Origin: Moniliella sp. 'wahieum' | Taxonomy: Eukaryota; Basidiomycota; Moniliellomycetes; Moniliellales; Moniliellaceae | Length of the DNA stretch: 64,000 nt | Direction of reading: 5' to 3' | Assembly: GCA_003971905.1 (NCBI GenBank) | Contig: RSEE01000080.1 | Span: 124,001-188,000 of the forward strand | Shown: one piece after another, positions 21,716 to 34,780 of the stretch | Layout: every line of letters starts with the position of its first letter | How positions within the stretch are numbered: the first letter of the stretch is position 1 | Position numbers and translations under genes: made by a program | The notes under the pieces: generated by a model | Told to the model about the DNA's origin: nothing | Seen by the model: the letters and a program-made list of their open reading frames with translations, nothing else | Database searches by the model: none

Positions 21716-24700
21716 TCACATGTCACACGCACATGTCACACGCCCCCCGCCCCCGCTGGTGGAGGTAATGCGGCCCGCCGCCCCGGCCGCCGGTCCGCCC
21801 AGCCGAGGCGACGCGGCCACAGCTGCCGCATTCCCATTCCCACTCGCATTCACATTCAACCCCCGCCGACGCCGACGCCGGCATAGTTGCCCGCCAGGCC
21901 GTACGCGCCGTTGCTCGCATACCCGTACCCCCCGTGCGGCAGCGGCACCCCCAACGTAGCTGTGGCTGTGGTGTGGCTGTGTCCGCTGTGGGCCGGGTGC
22001 GAGGGCGCGACGAGCGTGCCCGGGACAAGCGCCTGGTACGAGCACCATCCCCGTCGATGGGACGGCCGCGCTGGCGTTTGCATTTGCGCTTGCGCTTGCG
22101 TTTGCGTTGGCGTTTGCACTCGTGCCCGTCGGCGTGATAGATATGTGGCTCTGCACCGAATGGCCGTGGGAGGAGATGGAGGAAGGACGGGGGGACTGGG
22201 TTCGCGGGCGGGCGACGGGGCTGGAGCTGCGGACGCGGTACCCTTCGCCCGGCTGACTCAGTAGGCCCGAGCCCGACGATCCTTGGCGGGCCGGAACGAC
22301 GGGCATGGGGGGGTACATGTACCCCGTCCCGCCGCGCTCGACCGAGCCGGGGCCATTGCCATTGCCATTGCCGTTGCCGTTGCCTGCGCTGCCTCCGGCG
22401 CCCTGGGCAATCCCAGTCATGGAGGAAGACGAACGGAGTTGACGCAGGTTGGGCGAGGAGAGACCCTGGTGCATGGTAACGATGCTGGCAGCCAAACTGG
22501 CGCCAGCACTGGGGGCCCGGCCGAAGAAGAGAAGGAGGGTGCCATGTCGGGGTGGCTGGGAGGGGCCAAGGAATGTCCGCCCACGGTCGATTGCGACCCA
22601 GAGTGTGCATCGGCGGGGAAAAGGGTGGGCGAAGACAGGGCATAGCCGGTTTGGCCAGAAGGAACAAGAGGTGGGTACGTGGGTTGATTGTGTGGTTGGC
22701 TCGGGACAAGCGAACCGGTCGACTGGTGGCCGACAGAGCGACCCGTGTAGCTCCCCTCAGGCGAGGCAATCGTCTTGCCTCGTATCCTGCCCGCGTTCGA
22801 AACCGACCGTCCAAGACCAGCCCCGGGTGGCGGCAGGGCCAAAGTAGAGGAGGAAGCCATGGCCACACTGGCAATGCCACCGGGAGCCAGATACTTTTCG
22901 GCGCATTTACGCAACAAGTCGCGTGCACTGCCCGTGCCCGCTAGACTCAGCAGCTCGGCATCCTCCAACGGTGCCGTAAACTCCTTGGGGACAACCCAGA
23001 ACAGCTCTTGTTGTTGCAAAATGGTGAGCACCACATCGTTCGCCGGCAGGCCGTCGAACGGTCCTCGGGCGCAGTGGCAGAGCGCCGAGAGTACAACAGA
23101 TTGGGTCCCAGTACCGTAGCCAAATTGATCAAATCCATCCGCGAGCCCGATTCGCCATCAATCTTTTCGAAATTGGCCACCCACTTGATGAACGTAAACA
23201 GCTCTTCCATCGTGTCCCGGTGCGAGACAGGGAGGAGTAAGCTCACATATCGCAGGGCCCGGATTCGCTCTTGACGGTTTTCCATCTCTTGCGCGGCCAT
23301 GTAGAGCGGGTAGAGTCGGAACGTGAGCAACGGATCCGGCAGCTCACGCAGGAATCGCTTCAAGAGTGCTGCCAGCTGGACAACGTTGTCGTCGAGCATC
23401 GAGGACTTAAACGAGCCCCCCCGGTCCACTAGATCAGCAACCTCCTTCAGTTTACGAATGTTGCCGTTTTTACGGAAGATGCCCTCCACACTCGGGTCTG
23501 TCATAGTACACGCATTGGTCAGCCAATCGGATCCGACCCATCAAAAAGAAGAGGACCACGTACCCAAATAACGCATCGCGACCATCAGTTCATCCAGCAA
23601 CGTGGGGACCTTGAGGTTAACTTGAGTTGACGTCGACAAATCTCCGTGCCATGGTTGGTAATGAGCGTCGAGAGAGGTACGCCAAAGATGGCCCCACCAC
23701 CGCGCTTGTGGGTTGCTTTGGGCTTCTGGAAAAACTTGCCCCAAAAGTTGCCTTTGCGTGGCTCGGACGAATCCAGCACAAAGTCCTCTGAACCCAAGAA
23801 CTCCTCTACGTTGACCTGCGCCCGCAGTTCGGGCGTGGCCACACCGCTCGGGAACGATTCCTGCCCACTCGTCTTTTCCCCGGCAGGCCAGTCCAGCTTG
23901 GGATCCGCCCCGTCGCCAGAGAATGACTTGGCGAGTTTGCCTCGTGGCGCGAGGGAAACGCCCGTGTCGGTAAGAAGGCAAGCAAGGGCCATGCACTTGA
24001 CGACCAACCGCTGCTCCGAAGAGAGCGCGGCAATTGGCATATTAACCCATCTTGTTCCGAAACCACATCCAGCTGGTTCGTCACATCGTCCAAATTCATC
24101 GGTGGCTCGGGTGGCTCGATCCCAATAGGATCCCCCATATTGTCATCTTGGATCTGCACTTGCGTCGCGCGGCCCCACGCCGGGTGCATGGACTGTGCCT
24201 CCATCGTGGGGGGCGGGGGAGGACCTTTTCGGTTCGATCGGTCGAGTAGGAACGATCGCCCATCCCCATTCCCGAGCCCGGAGACACGCTCCTTCGTCCC
24301 ATACCCGCACCAGGAGGGGAAAGCAGCTTCTCTCTGCCCTGGGCCGAGGGATTCGGGGACCGGTTTTGGCCAGGTGGAATAGGTTGGGAGAAGTAATCTC
24401 CACCAGCACCGGCCATCCCTGTAGAAGAGGGTTGAGGGCTGGGAAAGGCTTGTGGCGTTCCGGTTGCCACCCCCGTGGTTTTACCCGTGGGGCCCCCGAT
24501 AACCGTGGAAATGTGAGGCACCTTGGCCTTCGAGTCGACCTTGCGATCCAGCGAGAGGTTCGAGCGGGCCGTGCGCCGGCGCACGTGGCCCTCCATGGAA
24601 TTGATTGATGTTGCACTTGTCGCAGTGGCTGATCGAGTCAACCCCCCTGTGTCCGGTGCAAGCAGCTGCTCACCTGTTGGCTGATGGGCTCCAACTTCTA

Positions 24701-27700
24701 CTGCAGCTTGGCTGGCAGCGGATCTGGGGTCAGTCAAAGAAGCGGAAGCCGGAGGCCAGTAGATCATTGCACGCCGTTTCAGCTGTAAAAACAGACGCGT
24801 CAGGGCCACCCGGAGCAGGAATGTGTACTGTTCCAGACGGGTAATGCGGACCACTCCACGAAGTGGGCGCACCCGTGGCGTGTTCGCACTCGGCACACAA
24901 CGGTACATAGCTCATTCCGTGAGACGGCTTGGACGAAGACGAGCTACCCTGCCCTGTAGGAGCAGGGGGCAGGATGGTGTCCCCCCGTGGACGCGGAGTG
25001 GGATCCGAAGGTGCCGTGGGTTTAGATGTCCACCGCCGAGTCTCAACCCCAAACCGGTCTACTGGCCACGCCTCCGGGGCGCCGTCAATCGACTTGGTGA
25101 AGGCGACGATACGTAGCTCTGCTGACTGATCTGCGGTCGGCTGCGTTGAGGTCGGGCCTGCGGCGGATGAGGCGGAGCGCTCGCCTCTGTCTTTCTTGGG
25201 CACCCAGCCTGTAGTGGGACGGGTGCACTTCTCACAGCGGAAGCACGACAGATGCCAACGAGTCTTGTTGTTGAGCGCAAAGCACTCCTCCTCCACCGTT
25301 TGGTGGCAAAAAGCGCATAGGTCTGTAGCTCCCGCTCCCGAGCGCGACTTGGAGGAGGAAGCCATACCGGTGGTAGGACGCCAAGGAGCATCACGCGGAA
25401 TGGTGGTGTAGCCACAGCCAATGTCCTTACCCTCACTTTCCTTGGGGGGGACACCCGTCCCATTGCCCAGTTCTTCGAGGCAGACGAGCTGATCAAGGAA
25501 CTTGTCAAACACGGCTTTGTCGTTGAGGCGTACTGCACCCATGAGCGCAAGACGGATCAGCATCTTGAGATATTGGGCCATACCCGTGATAAGCGGGATC
25601 AGTTCTTGAGTCAAGGCGATAGGATTCCGATAGTGGGGCGTCGCAGCGGAACCCCCAGCGGCAGGGTTAGGCGACGAGGTCGCTGCATCTGAGGAGGGCG
25701 GGGGCGGGCGAGAGAGAATACTGAAAAAGTTGACAATTTTCTTACAAAGCATACGAGCCTCCCGTAGCGGGATCAGACCCGTAGGTTTCCTCGGCGCTTG
25801 AGAGTCGTCACCAGGGGCGGGTAGAGCGCGTGGGGCACCATCAGATGGCTGGTACGAAGTCCTGTCCTCGTCTTGAGACGGAGGATTAAGCTCGCGCGAG
25901 CGCTCGTCCAGCTTGTCAATGGCAGCAAAGAGCACCTCAACGTGGAAGACAATCTTGTCAGCCATGTTAATCCCACCCAGAAAATTGCCTGCGGCAACCA
26001 TACGCTGCATGTTGGAGATGCAAGAGGCCGACGACTCCTCGAACCCGGACAACACAGTCCAAACCCGCAACACCCGTTCTTCCATCGCCTTTTGCTTCGC
26101 TTTGAGTGACTCGGGTGTCTCGGACTTCTCCAGTTTGAGCGCTCGCTGCATTACTACAGGGTTCATGCCGAAATCAGCCATGTCCTTGGGTTCGTCTTCA
26201 CTAGACGTAATTGCCAAGACCGTCCCATCAGCCGACTCTCCCTCAAGTTCGAGCTGGCCAGCCACAGGGGAATCTAGGCCGTTGGGCGAAAGCTTGACGT
26301 TCCAAAACTGTGAAGAAGGGGATCAGTATCGGTAAACTAGGCCGCTGGGTGTGGGGAGAAGGGATTGAAGAGGGAAGGGCGTACCTTGTTGATCATGTAG
26401 CATTCGGGGTGCCACGTCTCGGTGTGGCCATTACGGACAAACTCGACAAACTGGCGTAGAATGGCGGTCTTGCACCCCTCGCAGGCCACAGCAAAGCGTG
26501 TCGAGTAGTGAAAGTGACAGTAGACCTTCTTGTCATGCTCGTAGTAGGCATCACGCGGACCAAAGACAACATCGCACAGCGAGCAAGTAAAGTGTTCAAT
26601 GTGGAACTTTTGGTTCAGGGCAGTGATGTAGGACCCGCGCAGAGCGTTGCCACATTTGGCGCAGATCAACGAAAGTCGGCGGAAATAATCGCGCTCGCAC
26701 AATGCATACCTCTCTCCCGTCTTGTTGTCCGGGTCGTTGGGGAAGAACTTGGAAGCCACATTCACACCGCAGTCACGGCAACAAAAACAGTCATAGTGGT
26801 ACACTGTACCTAGTGCCCGCACAAACTGCCCGCTCATTCGCTTGCCACAGCCGGCACAGTGGGTCACCCGGCTCGAGTTTTTGGGGCGCGACTTGTTACG
26901 GGAGGGGTCGCGACGATCCTGATCGTCCCGGTCCTCGCGACGCTCCCCGGATGAACCATTCCCAGTAGCGTCGCCCGAGTTGGAAGGAGGGAGACGGGAG
27001 CCCGAGCCGCTTTGGTCGCCAGTACCGCGGCTTCCGGTGGGATAGAAAGGGTCGCGCGAGGGAGGATGACCGTTGCTTGTCGAAACAACTTGAACGGGGG
27101 GAAGCGCATCCAGGGCAGTGGAGCAACAATCACCCAGGTGGTGTGTGAATATCCGCTGGACGACCCTGCGGCCAGAGAGGGCCAGGGATCTGCCGAGACA
27201 AGTGCGGCACTCGTAGGCGCAGCGGGCCTCCGGACCAGGCATTGAGACGAGGACTCGCGCCTGTTCTCACGGCTGGACTCGGATCGCCTGGCGGGCGCTC
27301 TGGGAAACGAAGACGGGCTGATAGGATGGGACGGAAAGGTGCATGGCTGCTCAATTTCAGGCGATGAAGTGGTGAGCATGGGCACCAAAAATGTCGAACG
27401 CCCCGACGGCAAATCAGTACGGTAGCTCTCGGCTGACGAGCAGGGTCCAAGCCATGGGATGGTAGGGGTAAAAGACGGGGAGAGAGAGCGGATTGGAAGG
27501 CGCCATCGAGGTGGGCGGCGAAAGGGGGCGTGAGTGATTGGGGGTTGAAGGTCGTTGCAGCTCCAAGGGAAGGGGGTTGGACATGGGGTACGTAGTAGGT
27601 GAAGAAGGATGGGAATCAGCGGATAGAGAAGGTCGCGCGTGAGGGGGTGGTAAAGCGACACGGATCGGAGGCTGGTGTCGGACGGCAGCGGGCTACTGAC

Positions 27701-28227
27701 CCTGCCGTGTTCTCTCGCCAGGCTGCTGCTTCGACGGGCAGCACGTGGGGCATAGTCGAACGAAGACGCCTCCGAAGCACTGCTGGCACGATCGGGAGTC
27801 ATAGCGGGTGTGGGAATAGGGGTGGCGGAGGGAGACGAGGAAGAGGTGTGAGTGTAAGCGCTGCCCATGGAAGGAGCACGGCTATGAGGGTAGAACAGTT
27901 GGGCGACTGGCGGGGAAGCCGCAGGCACCGCCGAGGGGGGCACCGATGCAGAGAACGTGGATGTCCCCGATGGCATCGGGGCCGATCTCAGAGATGGAGG
28001 GAGCTGTTGGAGTGCGGAGCCAAGGCCACGCTCAAGCTGACGGAGTAGACGTGCGGTTGAGGACGTGTGTGGTGCGCCCAATGGAGGGGGCGGGGGCTTG
28101 GCGAGGGGCGGGGGGATGGGCGACACGGACGGCTGGGATTCTGGCGGCGCATGGCCAGAAGGTGCGCGGCGAACGTGGGGGATAGTGACGGCGCGTGGCC
28201 AGAGAAGATGGGTGCGGGCGTCGCCAT
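21716..28227 (-). CDS. RGA1: LIM-domain Rho GTPase-activating protein (Rga1/Rga2 type)
   Basis: This protein switches off Rho/Cdc42 GTPases at sites of polarised growth. From a possible start at 28227, a Ser-rich N-terminus (RRSSSLAREHGRVSS) leads to two tandem LIM domains at about 26870-26400 (CAGCGKRMSG...HYDCFCC; ICAKCGNALRGSYI...HFTCSLCD; CEGCKTAILRQF). A further region and a third LIM domain at 25330-24850 follow (LCAFCHQTVEEECFAL, HLSCFRCEKC, CAECEHA). Next comes the Rga-typical segment LEQYTFLLRVALTRLFLQL. The RhoGAP domain lies at about 23720-22990, with FGVPLSTLI, the arginine-finger loop VEGIFRKNG, LKRFLRELPDPLL and INLATVLGPNLL. The tail is rich in Asn-Gly and Asn-Ala repeats (22350-22385 and 22075-22130). 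At least two introns and several 1-base frame changes are needed. The start and exact C-terminus are uncertain; the identity is secure. Confidence 0.85.
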
Positions 28228-30773
28228 GGCGCGGGAGGAAGGCAGGGAGCAGGAGACAGCAAGGGTGAATGCGCCGGGGGCCAGGCGGCGGCGGCAGCGA
28301 CGGCAGCGGCGGCAGGACGAAGCGGCTGGGCGGGAGCAGGAGCGGGAGCGGAAGCAGCACCAGAGCCAGAGCCAGAACCAGAACCAAACCCAAACCCAGC
28401 ACCAGCACCAGCACCAACAGCGAGAGTGCGGATGAGAGGATGGCAACGATGACGATGACGATGGCGGCGGCGACGACAAGGTTGGCGAGGCTGCGTGGCT
28501 GGGCGCCGGCATCGCGCTCGGGCACCAGGCAGAGGCCAGCACACCCGCCGACGCTGGGCACACGGGCGCCGTGCTGCCCCGGAGCGCGCAGCGGCAGCTC
28601 AGCGTCTGCGGCCTGAGCGCCCTGAGCGCCTCCTCTGCAGCGGCCCAGCCGAGGGGCGCAGGCCCACAGGCGAGCAAGGCGGAAGCACGCACCGCTGATC
28701 ACGCATGGCGCTTCCCCTGCATGCGGCACCAGCGCACTCGCACCCGTCGCTCGGGGAACGATCGATGATGATGCACGCATATCACGCATCCACCTCAGCC
28801 GCAGCAGGGGGGCAGCCACCGCCTCGCCAGAGTCCTAGTGCCCCAGCAAACCGCGTCCCAGCCGCCGTTGGCTGCCCGCGCTCACTCAGCCTTGCTCAGC
28901 CGGAGTGCTGAGCCTCAGCTCAACTCAATCTTGAAGCTTGAGCTTGAAGCTTGAAGCTTGACGCTTGACGCTTGACGCTTCCAGCGCTGCCAGTACCTAG
29001 CAGTGCCTCTCCAGGACCCAGTGCGCCTCTCCTTGTACCGCCCCGTGCGCTTGTCCAACCCTACAGCGTGGCCAGCGGAAGCGCCGCAGGGCGGAGCTGC
29101 CGCCTCCCGCCCTGGCCGCTTTGCCCCGCCCTCCTACGCCGGCACGAGCCAGCCACCCGGTGCACGCCCGTCCGCCCCCAGTGCCCAAGTGCCCGCCGGT
29201 GCACGGCGACGGTGTGGCTGCGCAACCCAGCGCAACCCCTCCCATCTCAGATGCCCACGCGTCGGATGCCCGCCGCCTGCCGCGCATACGCCTGCCTGCA
29301 AGCGCCTGCAAGCTGCAAGGCCTGCATCGGCTAGGATCAGCATGCGCCTGCCACAGCAGCTCCCTGCAGCTCCCCCGCCCAGCGCCGGGGCTGTGTCGGG
29401 GCAGGGCGCATAATGCACGGTGCATGGTGCAATGATGCATGATGCATGATGAATGATCGCCACTGGGCCTCGTGCTGGCCGGTGGGGCGCTGCGATTGAA
29501 GGCTGCTAGTGCAGCAGAACGCCCTGCCAGCTGCCATCTATCACTGGTGATGCATGATGACCACTGCTGCTGTGCTTGTGGGGTGGTGTCTTGGGGCCTG
29601 CCTGGCTTACGGTTGCAGTTGCGGCTGCTGCTGTTCTCTGATGGATCCGGCTCATCGATCATCTGCCCGTAGATCGTGCGCGGATCGTGGGGCACGCCAG
29701 GAGCTCCGCTACCCGCTCTGAGATCTGACATTCTGACAGGGAACCAGGCTCGGATCGACGTGCGTCCCCTTGGCCAACGACCGGGTAGGCGCGGGGCAGG
29801 CAAGTACAGCGGCCGCGTGCTGGAATCAGGACTCAGTCGATCATCCTTCTTCAACGTTCCACCTCTCGCCCCTGCCTCTCTCTCGTTTCACAAGTTCACA
29901 GCGAGCAGTCTCCCGAGGGGACTGGCGTCGCTCGCTGAAGAGTGGCCTGCACACAAAGCCTAAAGCCCAAGGTAACCGCTCCGTCTGTGCAACCGCCTTG
30001 GTGGGCTTGCCGGGCGCCGTCGATCTCATCCGCAATATCCATCTCGTCTTGTCGGGGGGAAGTATCAAGGCACAACAGAGACGGAGTAATAAGTAGAAGC
30101 GCTGGATAGGAAAATGTAGGCAATGTATATCAGCCCAGCTCCCACGGAGGATCGGCGTCGCCTGGCATAGCTGAGGGGAAACGGGGAGGAGGATGGTCTG
30201 AACGATGTTAACTGTTGCGTCCACCGCATCAGTACTAGGCGGTGAGAGGTGAGATCTGACCGGGTGAGAACGGTTGGTATATCTGTCGAATGGAGAATGC
30301 ACATAGGCTGGCAGAGAAGCTGATCAAGATGGTATGTGGGTAGGACTACAGTGCAAAAAGGATAGAAATAGAACAGACAGAGGACAAGCCTGCCGAGCGG
30401 TCGGCAGCTACAAGTGTGCTGGGGCCTTGTGGAATCGGCAGGGGTTTTTTTCGCGACCCCGCCCCTACCTGAGCCTGAGCCTGAGCCTGAGTCATCGGCC
30501 CACAACAACCCACAACCGCCTTGTGTGGGTCCCCGTTCCTAGCGAGGAAGATAGAGGGGAACTCAGCCCAGGGAGGCCAAGTAAAGAACGCTGGTCGGAC
30601 GGCGGAATGCATGTGATGCAAAAACGATGGATGGCCCTTGGGCGTCTAGCAAGAGCAGTAAATTGGAGAAGCACCGGCTACCCTGTCCCGGCCCGAGGTA
30701 GGGTGCAGTATATACCGACTCCCCACAGGCGCCGGAATAACGCGTAACGTGGGAGCTCCTCTGGCCTCGGGCC
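28228..30773. other. Repeat-rich intergenic region between RGA1 and mitoferrin
   Basis: No gene was recognised. The stretch holds an imperfect GAGCCA/AACCAA hexamer array (about 28355-28425) and a TTGAAGCTTGA/GACGCTT tandem tract (28931-28982). It also holds ATGCATG palindromic repeats (29409-29460), a GAGCCT array (30468-30492) and pyrimidine tracts. Open frames are short, overlapping and compositionally odd. Confidence 0.5.
28931..28982. repeat. TTGAAGCTTGA / GACGCTT tandem array
   Basis: Three overlapping copies of GAAGCTTGA are followed by three of GACGCTT. The same AAGCTT-centred word recurs at 32180-32198, 34351-34380, 36571-36594 and 36893-36930, always between genes. Confidence 0.85.
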
Positions 30774-31920
30774 TCAACGGTTCTGGTGAGCTCGTTGGTT
30801 GAGGCCAAAGCGGAAACCTTCGTAGCACTGCAGATCGAGCAGAGAGAAAAGGGGCACAAAAGGGGGAGGAGGGGTTAGCAAGATCAGATAATGGCAAGTG
30901 ATATCGGGAAGATGCACTATCATATCATCCATGACGATATCACGCGCGGTCCAGTCCACGGCAGGGGGCCAAGGGAACCAGCAAGGGGGGGGACATGGGA
31001 CACGTACCAGCCAGCAAAGCGCATTGGAAGGCATGAACGTCAGCACGCGCGGGGTCAGTCCTCGAGCAAATCCTTCAATCCATCGCGCGCGTTGAGAGGA
31101 ACGCCTGCATCATTCCCGAGGCACGGCGAATGTCGGGATCGGTGGATGTGCCCCGGGTTTGGAGCAACGTCTTGGCCACAAGAGGCGTGGTGAGCGCGGC
31201 AGCTACCCCACCAGCAAACGCACCCGACATGCATGCGTCATCGGCGAGTATGACCGGGGGATTGAGCACTTTCTTGGCGATCGTACGCAGAGAATTGGAT
31301 CGCAGTAAATGGGACGGTCATGGTGAGGGTGGTGGGGTAGGACACATAAAACGCGCGCACACCCCCTTGGCGTAGATGGCGCTTGCACACGCCAGAATGG
31401 TTCGGTAGGTAGAGCCGTGCATTTGCATACGCTGCTTGATCACTGGAAAGACACGACAAAAGCGTTAGCGGTGTGGGTCGGGCCTCTCGGGAGTCAGCAA
31501 CGTACCATCAAACGGATTCATAAACGCGTCCGACACAATCGTGGCCGATGCGCCGGCGACAGCGGTAGACGCAAGATGAATGCCCTCTTGGTTGCCGCCC
31601 GTCGCCTCCTTGACGGCTTCGTACGTGCCAAAGTAAAGGGCGTGGGCGGGGCCAGCACCGAGGATGACGCTCGACACACCACGCCACAGGGTTCGAGCCC
31701 CCTCGAGCGTGGAGATGCGGGTGAAGGCCTCCCCCATGCCGGAATAGGTCGCAGCAGGGGACGCTGCAATGACCTGCATACGAGTGCGAACCAAGTCGAC
31801 CGGAAACATGCATGCGTGCTCAGCAATGCCCGCTGCGGCACCGGCGATCATGTTGATGTGGTAGGGAACATGGTCTCCCAGCCCCTCGTAGTCGACCTCA
31901 GTCTCTGAGAGGGCAGACAT
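30774..31920 (-). CDS. MRS4: Mitoferrin, mitochondrial iron carrier (Mrs3/Mrs4 type)
   Basis: An SLC25-family inner-membrane carrier that imports iron into mitochondria for haem and Fe-S cluster synthesis. Exon 1 (31920-31506) encodes MSALSETEVDYEGLGDHVPY, INMIAGAAAGIAEHACMFPV with the first carrier signature PVDLVRTRMQ, and GAGPAHALYFGTYEAVKE, which is typical of mitoferrins. Intron 1 is 31505-31443 (GTACGT...CAG) and rebuilds PFDVIKQRMQMHG. Exon 2 holds the second and third repeats with ACASAIYAKGG, TVPFTAIQFSAY and the third signature GGVAAALTTPLVAKTLLQTR. The last intron is 31007-30828 and joins SNALCWL to CYEGFRFGLNQR. Two single-base frame changes are needed (near 31295 and 31085). The stop is TGA 30774. 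Confidence 0.88.
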
Positions 31921-34780
31921 CGGTGGAGTGAGAACGCGGCGTGGCGGGCGCGGTCAGAGTCGTTGGCGCTGGCGGTGTCGGTGGGGTAGAGGCGGGGCAG
32001 CGCCACCAGCAACGGACGGGGGTGGGGTTACCAGCAGGTTACTAACCAGGCTGGGGCAGCGCCAGAGAAGCTTTTAAAATTCACAGCACCCGGCCTATCG
32101 GCGTGCTTAATCGCCGCCATGGGCGCGTCGGGCATCATTACATTCATCGATCATCGATCATCATCCATCATGATCGCAATCAAGCTTCAAGCTGCAAGAT
32201 TCATTCAATTGCAACGTCGAACTCAATTGAAATTATTTGGCCGCAGTGAGCAACTTGTGATATTACGGCGTTATATACCGAGAGGATTCCGCCGCGTTGC
32301 TGGTTGGCCAGGCAGGTTTAGCACATCCCAAGCAACTCCCCTCCACGCGCAAATGGGGGGTTGTACAACTAGTGTCCTCCCCTGTTTCTTATAACGGGAC
32401 CAGTGCGTTGGCCCCGCTGTGACGCACAATGTGGGGGCAAGAATTAAAGGATTGTTGTTTCTTCCAACTGTGCCTCTGTTGTGACTGAGAGAGTTTGACA
32501 GTCCGACGTCTCTCTTGTGCCCCTACCGTGTCCCCTACAGCGGAAGCGGGACTTTGCGAGCTTGTGGCACACCACGCTGTATACACTCCTCACGATGTAT
32601 CCCTCTGAGCAGGACAGAGAGAAGGTACTTGTCTGCAGTATCATTTGGACCTGCTGGTATTAATGTTCTCCCCACAAAAAGATATTCCTCTGCAGCTTTT
32701 CCAACGATCCCTGGTCCCCCGTCCAAGGCACTTGAGGTGTTCTCGTGGTTTAATTACATTCCGGCAGGATCCAACACCACGGTGTGCCTATCTCGGCGGG
32801 GCCGCAACGAATTTTTCGACTACATTCGGGCGATGCCAGTTGTCGGGGCGTCCGTCGATCAGCGCAACCACCTTTGGTTTTTACCTCTTTTTTATCTACG
32901 AAGGGCCGCATTCTGTGACAGAGGGAGGGCCGTCGTCAGACGCTTCTCTTTGTCTCGGTAGGCGTCCCTGAATTGTGCCGCCGCGCGGGCCTGTAAGAAG
33001 TCCCCATTGCCATCCAAATCTCGTCTTGCCATCATTCCCACTTCTGCTCGGTATCGTGCCGCTCCGAAAAGTTCGTTCATATTCATCTTGGACCGGACAG
33101 CCAAAAGATGCATGTATGCAAAAAAGGATTGTGGCAAGATCAGCTCTCTGGGTCAATGTTGGCCTGGCATTCTCTTAGGATGGGGCCCTTACGAGAAAAG
33201 ACAATACTGGACACTGGAAACCCGGGAATGTTCCACAGCAGTCGGGAACGCCGGTCTTCCCGTCTCGAGAGATGGTTTTGGGGGCAAAACTGGACTGCGG
33301 TGGTTATCGATTTCCGGTCGACAGGAAAAGCTGAAAGACTAAGAATAGGTCGTTGGAAGTGGACTGGTGAGACGGCCGGCAAGGTACAGGAAGAGCTGAC
33401 TATGAGAGATTTGCCTGATGGTGAGGAGCAAGTATTGTAGTTTGGCCAATCTCTCTCTCCCATTTCCAATTTCTTCGTCCCGAGCGTCTCGCTCTTTCCC
33501 TGTTTCTTCCACTTCGCACCATATCCTCTCTGCACTTCCTTCTTCCCCACGAACGATTGCTACACTCCTTGGCCTAGTCCCGATTCTGGTCTCCCTCGCC
33601 TTAGTCCCGACTGTGACAGCAAGGATGAAGAAGGAACGAGAAGCTGCCAAGCGGCTCTTGCAGGGAGAGAAAACTCGGTTCAAGCAGCATATCCAGGTGG
33701 AATCTATAACCAGTGGACAAGGCGCAACCTAGAATGGGACCAAGCGTACGAAGGAGCGACTCGGTCCTCAGTAAGGAACACGGACCAAGGGGGGACAACG
33801 ACCTATTCTCTCAGCTCAGGCACGCTCAACCAGAGACAAAATAAGGATATATCTATAGTGCGTATAACGAGGGCAAACCGGGCGAGCTTCTCAGCAAGAA
33901 AAACGAAACATAATACGCATCGTCAACATCATCGATCAGAGCTCGTTCTTGTTTTTGGGTACCGGGTCTTCGAAATGGAAGAACACGACAAAACAAAAGG
34001 TGCTGCTGGGACCAAACAAAACCAACGCACGGACCACCTCAGCTAGATCGAAGGGACTCGATCTCGTTGCCCACTGAGAACTGAGATGGAAGGGAACATG
34101 CTTCATCTGGACTACAGTGGTGGACTGGAGATGGAATATGCATGGGTTGTCTAGGGCGAGTCACTTGCCTCTGACTGCTGAGCTAGTCAGCCCGGTATTG
34201 GGGATATATATATGCTCAGCGTCCAACCCAGGCAAGAGAGACAAGGGGAGCCAGTGCACTCCCACATGACATCACAGAACGTGGGTTGGACCCTTGGACT
34301 GTTTTCGATCCTGTTTGCCCCTGTTTGTACACACACTCTTTTTCATGTGTGGCTTGAAGCTTGAAGCTCGAAGCTTGACCCAGCTCGCATGATGCGCATG
34401 ATGTCGTGCTCCGAGGTATAACAAATCCCTCGCATCTCCTAGTAGATGAATACGCCCCCTCTTTTCTCTTCTAAGCGGCTACGAAAACCACTCCCGACGT
34501 GTTTTCACCCAGACTCGTAGGAAGCAGGAGCTCCGGATGCAGCACATGGTATAGTAGAGTGGGCAGGACAGATAATAGGTACGGATCCTCTGGCGCCGGG
34601 TTGTCCCTGATGTTATACTGGGGAGACGAAAAAGGGAGAGTCGGGTCTGGGCTTGGTCGATTGGGGCGAGCTACAGGTACGGCGCGGGCGGGGGCAGGGC
34701 GGGCGGGGCAAGGGCAGCCAAGTCGGTTAGTTACTAGGTGGGTGCGGGGTAGGGGGGGCATGCAACATGGGGTCATTCGG
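31921..34780. other. Long stretch without a recognisable gene
   Basis: The base composition is lower in GC than the neighbouring genes. Open frames up to 148 codons (the longest near 32515-32961, plus) show no domain, and their translations lack family patterns. It holds TCATCGATCATCATCC (32144-32176) and AAGCTT (32180-32198; 34351-34380) palindromic arrays and a TATATATA run at 34204-34213. Possible functions are the promoter of the mitoferrin gene at its left end and unrecognised short or non-coding transcripts. Confidence 0.45.

Noticed and set aside
28740-29460. CRISPR-like or ordered repeat-spacer array in the repeat-rich intergenic region
   Set aside because: Repeats are short, tandem and of variable length with no constant spacers, and the genome is eukaryotic.
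31670-31710. tRNA-like B box GGTTCGAGCCC
   Set aside because: It lies inside the conserved coding sequence of the mitoferrin gene, and no matching acceptor stem or A box could be found around it.
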